A stretch of DNA of 64,000 nt, from positions 49,495 through 113,494 of the forward strand of contig JASANE010029472.1 in assembly GCA_030248225.1 (NCBI GenBank), written 5' to 3'. Numbering within the stretch: position 1 is the first letter of the stretch; each line of letters starts with the position of its first letter. This stretch comes from Trileptium ribeirensis. Lineage: Eukaryota > Nematoda > Enoplea > Enoplida > Thoracostomopsidae. The notes beneath the pieces were generated by a model. That model ran no database searches. It was not told the DNA's origin and worked only from the letters and a program-made list of their open reading frames with translations. The translations under genes and the position numbers were made by a program. Positions 55,001 to 64,000 of this stretch are shown piece by piece.

Positions 55001-57026
55001 CCAATTTTATGATTTGTTGCCGAGCTATTGGTTCAAATTGGGGCTTTCGGGCTGATATATGGTTATGGATATAAAAAACTTTCGTTATTCCTGCAGTTTT
55101 GTATGCTTATATGGTTTGGTGGCACAGTACTAAGCTTAAATGTGCACAGACATTCCTAACTAGCGTTTAGCGTCTCTGTTTGTTGTGTGTCTCTGGTACA
55201 TGAATTCTATTTCCACCTTTGCCACGGAAATTCTGTTTGATGTGCGTCCTCTCCATTTGGAAGTTTGCGGCGCTGCCATTGTTTGGTATTATCGGCTTAA
55301 GACCATCGATTGCTGAGCCGATAACAGCAATTCACCATGTCATCTTTTCATCGATACTTTTGCAGCTAGTCGCGTTCCGTCTGCTGGTTGGCCAAGATAT
55401 GTTATTAGCAAGATTTTCTAAAACCTAGATGATCGAAGTCTCTTATAACTGATAATTTTTTCGTGCACTTCGAAGCTGATATCTTCTACTTAACAATGGA
55501 TCACTCATGGACAACCAACTCGGTGACAGAACAGGTCTTGTATGTGGAATTTTCATACCAGACGTGACCACTATCTCTGTTCCCAATGGACCTCATGGTA
55601 CAACTTTGCAGATGGAAGTGCTTGCTATTGTTGAGTTAAGGAGTTACCCTCTTGGAAGAGGCGTCAAAACAAACGTATTGCTATTCTCTATGACATCTAG
55701 GCATCTATGAAAGCGCTTGGGAGACATACTTGCCAATCTGCACTGATCAAGCACTGTAGTCTGCTACTTGATACATTAGCTATTTTAACATATTTTTCTC
55801 TTTTGAATCAAGGGACATTCTGGTATTGCTGGCAATGAATCGGCTGATGCTCTAGCTCGGGTTAGAGCTCTTACGCCTTTGGTTGGTCCAGTCACCACTG
55901 ATGGAATCCCTCTTAGCGTTATTCGAGGTAATGCTTCAGCGTGGTGCAACTCCGAGCACCTTAACTTATGATTTTCATCTGGTACCTATCAGTTGATAAA
56001 ATTTTACTTTCTCTCGACAGAAAACAAGCAATGTGGAGGATATCTCTCCATCTTCGTCGCACCAGAATGAGATTACCAGTGCATTTAATTACGGTTCCTT
56101 GTCGGCTGAAAACAACATCTGTTCAGGGTACATCGTGAAGGCAGTCCTATCTGCCATCTTTGTAACTACGGTGAGGAAGAAATGGTAGAGCACTTCCTTC
56201 TCAGCTGCTCCAAACTTTAATGCTTAACGCTCAAGATTTATGGCTTAATGTCTGATAACTCTGGTTTGTGATCTTCAGAAAGTTGTGAAGTTCGCCTTTA
56301 AGCCTGGCCGATATTCTTGCTGATGCTGGATTTCTGCGCTGCTAGAGTAGTGCAATGTGCTTATTAGTCTCCTCATTTTTATATTATAGTATATTTCTTT
56401 TTATATCTACATATATATTATCTACTATCTATCTGTATATGTCATAGGTGTTATAATCTTAACATATACAAAAGCAAACGAACGAGAGAAATAAACCAAC
56501 ACACCTGAAAATAGTCCCGCTCGAATTCAACAAGGTCACCTTCCTCCAATAACTCCACCAAATCGTCGACGCTCATCCATTCGGTTAGTTTCGCTGGCCT
56601 CGTCGTTTGCTCCGTGTCTGCTGGTCGACATATCTCGTCAGTTGTCCTTGACTCTCGAAGTCCAACCGTTTGAGGATATTGGCAGGATGACAACTCAGGT
56701 TGAGACCCGCAATTGCGACATCGTGTCAATGATCCTGGTCTGTTATGATTTGTAGTTGAGTTGTTCACAAAGTTCTGATATATCACTTCAACATCGTCGT
56801 CATCGTCAGAACAGTAGTTATAGTAATTATTGTTTTCGGTGTGAATAGCTGTTAAACGGGACCTACGTCGTGACCGGTCATGAATATTGTTATAGCGAGA
56901 GACGATTTCATCGGCATGGCTAGACTGTCCTGGTCCTGAACTGCTGTCGTTAGGCGAATAACAATCACTATCGATATCGAAACGTGTTGGAATTGAGCCC
57001 ATACGCCTTGGACGCTCTTTTGGCAT
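48820..57026 (-). CDS. LRAT/PLAAT-type acyltransferase gene
   Basis: LRAT-family enzymes are thiol acyltransferases or phospholipases of the NlpC/P60 fold acting at membranes. Four exons (57026-56505, 51909-51771, 50883-50660, 49002-48820) join in phase into 355 residues. Residues 1-160 are a polar, low-complexity extension with SR- and DDDDD-rich parts. The LRAT domain runs from EEGDLVEFERDYFQ through HWGVF (His175) and ICHL (His191) to LKNCEHFTSWCRYG (Cys279), the complete His-His-Cys triad. The last exon encodes a small, Ala/Gly-rich hydrophobic segment (IAAGFLVGIATGSSSFALAA), a likely membrane anchor as in PLAAT proteins, and a short polar tail. I chose Met at 57026 because upstream residues are intron-like and an acceptor (TTTTTTAG) ends at 57038. 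The Cys sets it apart from LRATD1/2. A possible extra exon is at 51237-51545; a LINE fills intron 1. Confidence 0.88.
49210..50240. repeat. tandem repeat array, period about 353 bp
   Basis: The phrase ccatatgtcgcagagcaaaa begins units at 49391 and 49744; a shorter partial unit precedes at about 49222. Each holds gtttccca.gcccgaaaacc, 'cgtcagaa', 'ttcgaattttgg.tcgaggaacca' and 'gcgcatcggcatttatca'. The tail (ggttcgaatgagcccaagat, gttatggccgatcatacaca) equals that at 21510-21580. It lies in the intron between exons 3 and 4 of the LRAT-type gene. Confidence 0.8.
50660..50883 (-). CDS. LRAT-type gene, exon with catalytic Cys
   Basis: Acceptor TTATAATTAG; donor GTTAGA at 50659-50654. It starts by completing a Gly codon and encodes VADGWRVRINN, SELGKRSYDLLLKNCEHF and TSWCRYGSKSSSQ. 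The NCEHF motif holds the nucleophilic cysteine of LRAT enzymes. Confidence 0.9.
51237..51545 (-). CDS. possible in-frame cassette exon of the LRAT-type gene
   Basis: An open stretch of exactly 309 bases with acceptor TATTATCACCCTAG and donor GTATGT. Its phase (1 at both ends) fits the flanking exons precisely, so inclusion adds 103 residues without changing frame. The insert (KTWHDTLIRWKKFDAQILQP, QMAQDQWCHKFDQKLRKWLA) is helical-looking and rich in Gln, Asn and Trp. It would fall in the loop between the second His and the Cys of the LRAT domain, where families vary. I recognise no domain. It could be constitutive, alternative or unused. Confidence 0.5.
51771..51909 (-). CDS. LRAT-type gene, exon with catalytic His
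   Basis: Acceptor CTTATTTTGTAG; donor GTATGT at 51770-51765; 46 codons plus one base. It begins HWGVFIQQTGSKYYICHLTG, carrying both conserved His of the LRAT domain, and then a Ser-rich loop. Confidence 0.9.
52131..52273. mobile_element. short mariner-like MITE, family 2
   Basis: Left end TACAGTAATGTACAGAAATA; reversed right end TATGTTACGGAAAGAAATAA; interior 'gaactgttcgcgag'. TA at both borders. Confidence 0.7.
52274..53489. other. intron 1 of the LRAT-type gene, no further feature
   Basis: AT-rich; the part from about 53050 may belong to the 5' end of the LINE that follows, but no open frame supports this. Confidence 0.35.
53490..56250 (+). mobile_element. decayed I/Jockey-like LINE
   Basis: The plus strand carries, in order: an endonuclease domain (FQINLQHSRCASAAFDRN, then LIQKPYIG, in the frame 53536-54009); reverse transcriptase pieces (DPKCYRPITL, LREHQHVYQTSKSSASALNA, GVSKGCLQRGFLSAILWS, and YSDDVSVIL as the catalytic YxDD-type box, in 54200-54860); an RT-C-terminal segment (LRNVDIPYKSEINYLGVIID); an RNase H domain (DRTGLVCGIFIPD, GHSGIAGNESADALAR); and the final CHLCNYGEEEMVEHFLLSC zinc-type motif. 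This order, with RNase H, fits the I group. Many stops and shifts show that it is dead. It is antisense to the LRAT-type gene whose intron holds it. Confidence 0.9.
56505..57026 (-). CDS. LRAT-type gene, first coding exon
   Basis: Met at 57026-57024 is followed by a basic stretch (PKERPRRMG), a Ser-rich stretch and a run of five Asp, and ends SVDDLVELLEEGDLVEFERD. The donor GTGTGT is at 56504-56499, phase 0. The last 20 residues are the first strand of the LRAT domain; the rest is a family-specific extension. Confidence 0.85.
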
Positions 57027-57109
57027 TACGAATAATGCTAAAAAATTTATAATAATTACAATGCAAATCGATGCAGTCACACTCTATTAATTTATTGTAT
57101 TTTAGTCGA

Positions 57110-58769
57110 AAAGCCTTCGCTAATGTTAAAGCTTACATTGTTTCATTTTGAAAACCATGGTATTTGCATAACGCAAACTCCAATGCTACAATGTGAGTTT
57201 TCAATTTTTGTACACATACGTGATGTTCACCCATCGAAACGTCATTGGTACTATTCAGGATTCAACAACTGTACGCCATACACATAGTATACGAAACTTC
57301 CACATACAGGATGATACTGTATACATCGTAGTTTACTGCTGGATGGACCTCTTGCTAACTGAAATGATACTGAATACATAGCAGTTTACTGCTGGATCGA
57401 CATCATCTCATCCGAGATGATTATATACTTTATACATGATAGCTTACAAGTTGAAGAGAGCACGTGGCATCAATGGTGATACCTTGCACACTGTAGTTTC
57501 CTATGGGATGGATATCGTCTCGTGTGGACTTTATACTTTACAATGCATCAAAGTTTATAACTGAATGGATCTTACGCCATTCGGGATGATACTTGTTCAA
57601 CGTAAGTAAAAACACAATTCAATACCATCTGATCCGAAAGAGAGGGTTCAACAGCTGGGCAGAACTAAAATTAAACTGTAAATATAGTTTTTTAGGCTTC
57701 CACATTAAAATATGGCTAAAATCTGTAAAAAAAATTATTCCCGTAGTTTCATTAGAGTTGTGGTAATCTGCGCAAATCCGATGCTTGATTACCGATGATA
57801 GAACACACAGTCTACATCATTTCTGTCACTTGAGGTAAAGAATAAACCGTCCTATAATCTTGGTATGTGCTGTAAATGGACGCAACACTCCCCTCAATGT
57901 ACTGCTGGCATATTATTGACTTTCCGAAAGTCTAAAAGCGCACAAGAAGCAAAAATGGAAATGGGGCACCTGGCAGTGGCCCACGACCCACGGTGACCGA
58001 CAGTGACCTAGACCTACAATATTTTACAAACCCACAAATGACCCACGAATAAACAGTGAGCCACCGACAATATAAATTAACCTTTGTGTTTGCGTTGCTG
58101 CTTAAATTTTCTGTCGCAATTTCCACAAAACTGCGGCGAATAGGAGACGTAAGGAACATTTTAAAATGAAGACCCCCGACAGAATCCTTTCACCGAGGGC
58201 AACAACTTTGCTTTTGGACAATTTTTTGTCAGAGTAACCATTTTTCAATCTATACGCCAATATTTAAATATACCACAAAAAAGTGAAATTAAAAAAAATT
58301 GACAAGTGTGCTTCTTGCGTGTTAAAGATGAAAAAAGATCTTATAGAGTTATTTAACTCCTTAAAAACGCTGATTTCATTATTTTTCAAACTTACATTGG
58401 GTATGTTATAATTCGCTGGACAATTAGTGGACAATGGGTCGCCGGAATAATGGGAGAAAAAGTGTCGCCTAGAAGCTGATATGTCCGTCACAGCTTAGTC
58501 CTAATTTAGTACCGCATAGTTAAAAGTTTCCAGCAAACTCTTTTTAGTCGAATTCCTGAGTAGTTCCGAGTAAATACAAGCGATGTGATTTTGAGGGCAT
58601 TTGTTTTTAAGACAAATAACTTTACAAAGTAAACTTTATATTATGTGATAAGGGTGATTGAAAATGACGACTACACTGTTCATATGGTTTGTTTGAATTT
58701 AGGTTAAAGAACAAAGGCTGTTTACCGAAGTTCGTAAAACTGGTTTTATAATTATGGAAATAAGGATAG
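57110..58769. other. no recognisable gene
   Basis: 57240-57600 repeats phrases such as 'ggatgatactgtatac', 'tagtttactgctggat' and 'gatggatatcgtctc' about every 75-90 bases, a diverged tandem array upstream of the LRAT-type gene. The rest is AT-rich without supported features. Confidence 0.4.
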
Positions 58770-58991
58770 CGAGATCATCAATTCTGGGAAAATGTCGTCA
58801 TTTCCAAGAAGGAACAACGTCCTTCGGTTACAATCAAAAATAGGAATCAACCATTGCAACCGCTTCAACCATGCCAAGGTTTATCGAAACAACCTAAGCA
58901 GTCGCAACCGTCATTCACACAGCGGATCCTACAGCGAATCCTGGGCGCCGAAGGTGACTCCTACTGTTTAAAAATGATGTATATTCCGGTG
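58770..58991 (+). other. possible coding exon, unknown gene
   Basis: Acceptor AATAAGGATAG and a strong donor (GTATGT at 58992) bracket exactly 74 codons, phase 0 at both ends. The product reads FWENVVISKKEQRPSVTIKN, a Gln/Pro-rich part (QPLQPLQPCQGLSKQPKQSQ) and ILQRILGAEGDSYCLKMMY. No family is recognised and no partner exon was found. A short frame at 59067 (MSDDSDYKDRMSKLESLF) follows on the same strand. Confidence 0.35.
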
Positions 58992-59520
58992 GTATGTTCA
59001 AAGTATATATAAGGCTTTTGATTGGAGTCATTGAAAATCTCGCCACGTACCTAAGTTTGGCGCAATGTCAGACGACTCCGATTACAAAGACAGGATGTCC
59101 AAACTAGAGTCACTGTTCTCTTTGGTGTTAACATAACTGTCGAAAGCACACTGTTGCCACTCCAAATTTCTGCGGCAGCAATTAATAATTTCAAGCAATC
59201 TAAAACAGCCGATTGACTGATTAAGCACGGGAAGACCCGAACCAGTGAATCTGTGCCCAACTGTTGGAGTTGCTGGCGGTCGACTCGCTATTTGAACAGC
59301 CCAGACAGCCAGCTGTGTAGATTGTTTGAAATTGTTAATTGCTAATTAATTTTAGTAAAATTTAGTTCCAAACAATTAATCCCCACGACGAGCGGCTGAT
59401 CCCAATGGGAGAACCTCCCCACCTTAGTAGCACCCGTATCCCTTCTGGGAGTTCGGACCTTGAACATGTGTAATAGGTTTACCCATGATTGAATTGAGCA
59501 CCAGAGAAATGACTCCGCAC

Positions 59521-62500
59521 TGTCACCGAACCTAATCTATAGTAATCAGTAAATCACTGCAAGTCTGAAACAGCAGAATTGCTACTAGAAACAATTCCAC
59601 CTGTTTGAAACAGACTGGTTTTATTATATTATTGAAACAGGTTCTATTATATTACTATTGGATATTACTTTCAGGCTTATTTTCTAATGTAATGTTATTT
59701 TGGCTTGACAATGTAAAAAATCAAGCGCCGCGTATGAGCGCAGGGCAATGATTAGACGCATCATATATGCATTCAAACTAGTATAACTATAATTGTAGAG
59801 TTCCACTAGATGAATGCTTTAAATGAAATCAATATTAGTAATTAGCTGGCAACCAACTGATACGATGATTTTTCAACTGAAATTTTTGATTGTGATTTAA
59901 ATATAACAAGTGTCGACCTACTAATGCGGCATCATTTCAATTATAGATCTTGGATAGTGAATAATACAGCAGCTAACGTCATACAGACGCGGCAAGAATT
60001 TTTCAAATATAATAGATTTTGATATAGAGTGATTATGAAAGGTCAGAAATTGCGATTGCCGAAGGAAAGCCAAACTGGTCAGCCAATCAGAAATCTGTGA
60101 GCCATATCCAATCAGTGCCGTCTCCGATATACTACAATCTAAGATCTTTATATGTAGTTTAAAACTTAGTGGAAGGATGCTACTTCTGAATTTGCTATGC
60201 CATAACTTACTTTCCACGCAGTTATAAAACAATGTAATAACTGGCCGTCTGCGGTGCGACAAAATCATCGGTTCCGGCCAATGTATAACATGTAGCTGCA
60301 GAAGTGATATCCCGTAAATTTTCGGGGTGCAAGTGAAAGGTACGTTATACAGTTCTCGATATACTAACCCAAGCCAAGGTCTTCTACACGCCCCATATAC
60401 ACAGCCTGAGGCGGGATGTGACGCCCTCGAATTCGCCGGTCTAAACTGTTATTTTTGAAACTATATAACGTCCTACGCTAACGGTGACATGGGCCCCTTC
60501 TCGATTTCGTTTAGCCTACCAAAATTTGGGGTCAGTTCTGAAGCTACAACGATAATTTTGGCACTATTTGGATCAGACAGACTAGCTGGTTGAGAATATA
60601 CCCATTTTGGCCAGATATAGACCAAAATTTTTATTCGCTGGTACCTAAAAACTTTATCGATGCATATATAAACATACCATTAGAAGCTTATTAAAGCTTA
60701 GAGTCAAGATTTCTGAATCAGCCCGTCGAATGGTGGCAAACGTACGGCCCCCACAAAAATCAAAAGCATCGACCTCGCAGAGGTAAAGGAAGACTGTAAA
60801 ATCGAGCAGCTGTCGCCCCATGCTAACTGCTGTTTCCGAAAGATATGTTCGGTACTCCAGAAGGTGACACTTGTCAAATTGTGATACAGGTGTGTCAAGT
60901 GTAAAAGCGGCAGAGGGTCAGATACGGTTTTCTCTCTAAATTTCGCGTTTTAAATTTGGGGTCATATGCAAACAAAAACTTGTAGGCTAGGTTTTTACTG
61001 GAATCCAGGCAGTAGCAGAGGAATAATTATTACTTTGTGCAAATTCAGCAGTTAGTGTAGCTATAACTTATACTGTATATATGTAATAACCGGTGACGCA
61101 GCTGCATGGCGCAACTTCCTAACACCATGCCCATACGACCCCGGCTATCGTAACCTCAAGGGTGGACCGTGAATACTAAATTTTGAACCTATTCTTGGTC
61201 AGACCCAAGAAGCTACGCAGCTTAGCAGGCCGCAGGCGCGCTTCACGGGGTGTGTTCGGACCCCGCCCGAAGGGTTGCGCACGTGTCTAGTATCGGGTAT
61301 GATTTCTGAGGTCCCCCAGGGAGGCTAGCACCGACACCTGCTCGCAGGTCATGGAGCTTAGCCGCTATTCCCTATCTTAGACTCATCGGAAGTTGAAAAT
61401 CTCAATAGGGAATTTTGAATGTTTTCATCGAGATAGAATTTGTTGACAAGTGCAGGCCACGCCATTGATAGTCCGACATTAAACACTCAGGGCTTGTCGG
61501 AACCCTGTGGGGGCCACGTAGGTCAATGCTCTAACACGGAGCATACCGTGATTTTTAACTAGGCAATTCGTCTTGAGCTTCAAATTTCTAGGGACATTTT
61601 CATGTTTAATTTCAAACTCACTACGCTAAACAGAATTTAACAACTTCCGATGAGTCTAAGATAGGGAATAGCGGCTAAGCTCCATGACCTGCGAGCAGGT
61701 GTCGGTGCTAGCCTCCCTGGGGGACCTCAGAAATCATACCCGATACTAGACACGTGCGCGAGTCCTTCGGGCGGGGTCCGAACACACCCCGTGAAGCGCG
61801 CCTGCCGCCTGTTGAGCTGCGTAGCTTCTTGGGTCTAACCAAGAATAGGTTCAAAATTTAGTATTCACGGTCCAGCCCTTGAGGTTACGATAGCCGGGGT
61901 CATATGGGCATGGTGTTAGGAAGTTCGCGCCATGCAGCTCCGTCACCGGTTATTACATATATACAGTATAAGTTATAGCTACACTAACTGCTGAATTTGC
62001 ACAAAGTAATAATTATTCCTCTCCTACTGCCTGGATTCCAGTAAAAACCTAGCCTACAAGTTTTTGTTTGCATATGACCCCAAATTAAAACGCGAAACTA
62101 GAGAGAAAACCGTATCTGAGACCTCTGCGCTACACACTTTGACACACCCCTGTATCACAATTTGACAAGTGTCACCTTCTGGAGTACCCGATACTTTCGG
62201 AAACAGCGGTTAGCGAGTGGTGTGCGTTACAGTTATTTACCTCTGCGAGGTCGATGCTTGTGGGGGCCGCCATTCGACGGGCTGATTGAACTTGACTCAG
62301 CTTCATCAGCTTCTAATGGTATGTTTATATATGCATCGACCACGAATAAAAATTTTGCATCTATATCTGGCCAGAAATGGGTCTATTACTCAACCACCTA
62401 GTCTGTCTAATTGCAAATAAGTGCCAAAATTTCGTTGTAGCTTCAGAACTGACCCCAAAATTCGTAGGCTAAACGAGCCAATGTCCCAGTTTAGGCATAG

Positions 62501-63428
62501 GACGTTATATGGTTTCAAAAATAACAGTTTGACCCGGCGAACTCGAGGCGCTAGCATCCCGCCTAAGGGCTTTTGTTATATGGGGGTTACTGTGGAGGGA
62601 CCTTTGGCTTGGGTTAGTATATCGAGAACTGTATAAAGCGTCTCACTTGCACCCCGAAAACTTACAAATTGTCCACTTCTAGGCTACATGTTATACATTG
62701 GCCGGGAAAAGTTATTTGTTGGCGGGTCTTTTTACATTGTTTTATAACTGGAAGTAATTTATGAGCAAGCAAAATTCAGAAGTAGCATCCCTCACTAACT
62801 ACATATAAAAATCTTGACTGTGGTGTGTGGCGCACTGATTGGATATCACTCACAGATTTCTGATTACTGACCCGTTTAGCTTTCCCTTGGCAATCGCAAT
62901 TACCTCTTTCATAGTGGCTATATCAAAATCTATTATATTTGAAAAAATTGCTGCACCTGTATAGTTTAGTTTCACTGTCTATTCACTATCCAAGATCTAT
63001 AATTGAAATGATGCCGCATTCGTAGGTCGACACTTTTGTTATGTTGAGAATCACAATAGAAAATTTCCGCTGAAAAATCATGGTCTCGGTTTTTTGGTTG
63101 CGGCTAATTACTAATATTGATTTCATTGACGTCATATCATGGAACTCTACAAATTATAGTTATACTAGTTTGAATGTGGTGTGATGATGCGTCTGATATG
63201 GTCCTGCGCTCATACGCGGCGCTTGATTTTTTCATTGTCAAGCCAAAAATCGTAATTTCTCCTCAAAAATAAGCCTGAAAGTAATATCCAATAGTAATAT
63301 AAATAGAACCTGTTTCGATGCAATTATAAAACAGTCTGTTTCGAACAGGTGAAATTGTTGCTAGTAGCGATTCTGCTGTTTCAGACTTGCAGTGATTTAC
63401 TGGTAGCTATAGATTAGGTTGGGTGACA
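59521..63428. repeat. 3.9-kb imperfect palindrome
   Basis: The left arm (59521-61395) is repeated in reverse complement as the right arm (61641-63428) around a 245-bp spacer. Matching landmarks include tgtcaccgaacctaatctat with its complement near 63412, gagccatatccaatcagtgc with its partner near 62835, and actcatcggaagttg with its partner at 61641. By eye the inner part is nearly identical and the outer part perhaps 90% identical, with small indels. Parts of the arms belong to the repeat family at 43560-45240. Short open frames in the arms (60704-60898, 62162-62401) mirror each other and look non-coding. It may be a foldback element. Confidence 0.9.
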
Positions 63429-64000
63429 GCCAATATGGGCGCAAGACGGTAAAAATAGGGACAACGGGACGGAGCATGCACCTCCTTATTGCGTGAGCCA
63501 GTGCGGTTGCCCCTTCCTTAGCTCAATGTAGCGATTTTGAGCTGTAGGCGTGGCCGGGGGCCCTTCGAAGGGACCTCCTAGACGCTGGTCGCTCTGGGCG
63601 ATCCTGCTTAAGCGGGGCTGAGGGAAAAATATTGGTGCCCCGAATAATTGGAAAGCATGAGATATCTTAACTCCAAAACTTATGCTCCAGCTGTATTCAC
63701 ATTTCGCACTTATGCATAGACTCATTCAGTGTGACGTTTAACCCTACCCTCTACATGATGCGGCTGACCGAACGACCTGGGCTGAGAGAGAGAGGCAAAG
63801 GAAGTTAAAAATTTGGAGTTTCCCTCTAGTTCGAGAGCCGACAGTCCGGCAAAGAGCACTCTTGAAGCGTCCTTTTCAGTGACTTGCGGGACGATGAGTT
63901 GCCAACCGGCTAGTTTTCCTGTGGCCGTGATATGCGATTTTTGGGGCGATGCGCGAGCCATTCTAACGAACCACACCTATCCAAAGGCTAAATTAGCCCC
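63429..64000. other. G+C-richer tail, no recognisable gene
   Basis: Minus-strand frames at 63486-63725 and 63722-63976 are open but match nothing that I recognise. The higher G+C suggests a repeat or an element running off the right edge. Confidence 0.3.

Noticed and set aside
61200..61400. rRNA or tRNA gene in the G+C-rich inner part of the palindrome
   Set aside because: A B-box-like word is present, but no cloverleaf, 5S or other known RNA pattern could be formed.
60704..62401. Paired open frames in the palindrome arms
   Set aside because: They mirror each other as copies of one repeat, carry no domain and are interrupted in one arm.

Overview
The window is AT-rich, intron-rich, repeat-laden nuclear DNA of an invertebrate animal. 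The evidence is host genes with metazoan families and clean GT/AG exons (SRSF1, FBXO21, an LRAT-family acyltransferase), I/Jockey-like and CR1-like LINEs, hAT and Tc1/mariner-type elements, and a DUF7869-type gene that I know mainly from arthropods and other invertebrates. Arthropod is my best guess; nothing seen fixes the species.

Host genes lie mainly on the minus strand. 4307-4467 is the first coding exon of an SRSF1 splicing factor; the rest of the gene would lie left of the window. 12363-43304 holds a complete seven-exon FBXO21-like gene (F-box, SirB1/transglutaminase-like and YccV-like domains). Its splice phases all agree and give 643 codons plus stop. 48820-57026 holds an LRAT/PLAAT-type gene in four exons plus a possible in-frame fifth exon at 51237-51545. 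Its first intron carries a decayed LINE (53490-56250).

The most striking item is a plus-strand gene at 26175-30621, nested antisense in a 14.7-kb FBXO21 intron. Three exons join in phase into about 829 codons: an N-terminal PWWP (chromatin-reader) domain, an acidic Ser/Asp linker and a C-terminal DUF7869-like region with an RNase H-like arrangement of three aspartates. It is split by a non-autonomous hAT-like element with a perfect 8-bp target duplication, and its frame breaks at three short homopolymers.

The rest is mobile and repetitive DNA. There is a near-full-length hAT transposon (18418-22652) nested in a mariner-like MITE, and a deletion-derivative DNA transposon with a 6-bp target duplication (23237-24062). 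There are three copies of the hAT-like element that hit the PWWP gene, two families of short inverted-repeat elements, gag and LINE remnants, and several tandem arrays. A 3.9-kb imperfect palindrome occupies 59521-63428. A bromodomain fragment lies in an FBXO21 intron (31619-31990). No rRNA, CRISPR array or intact tRNA was seen.
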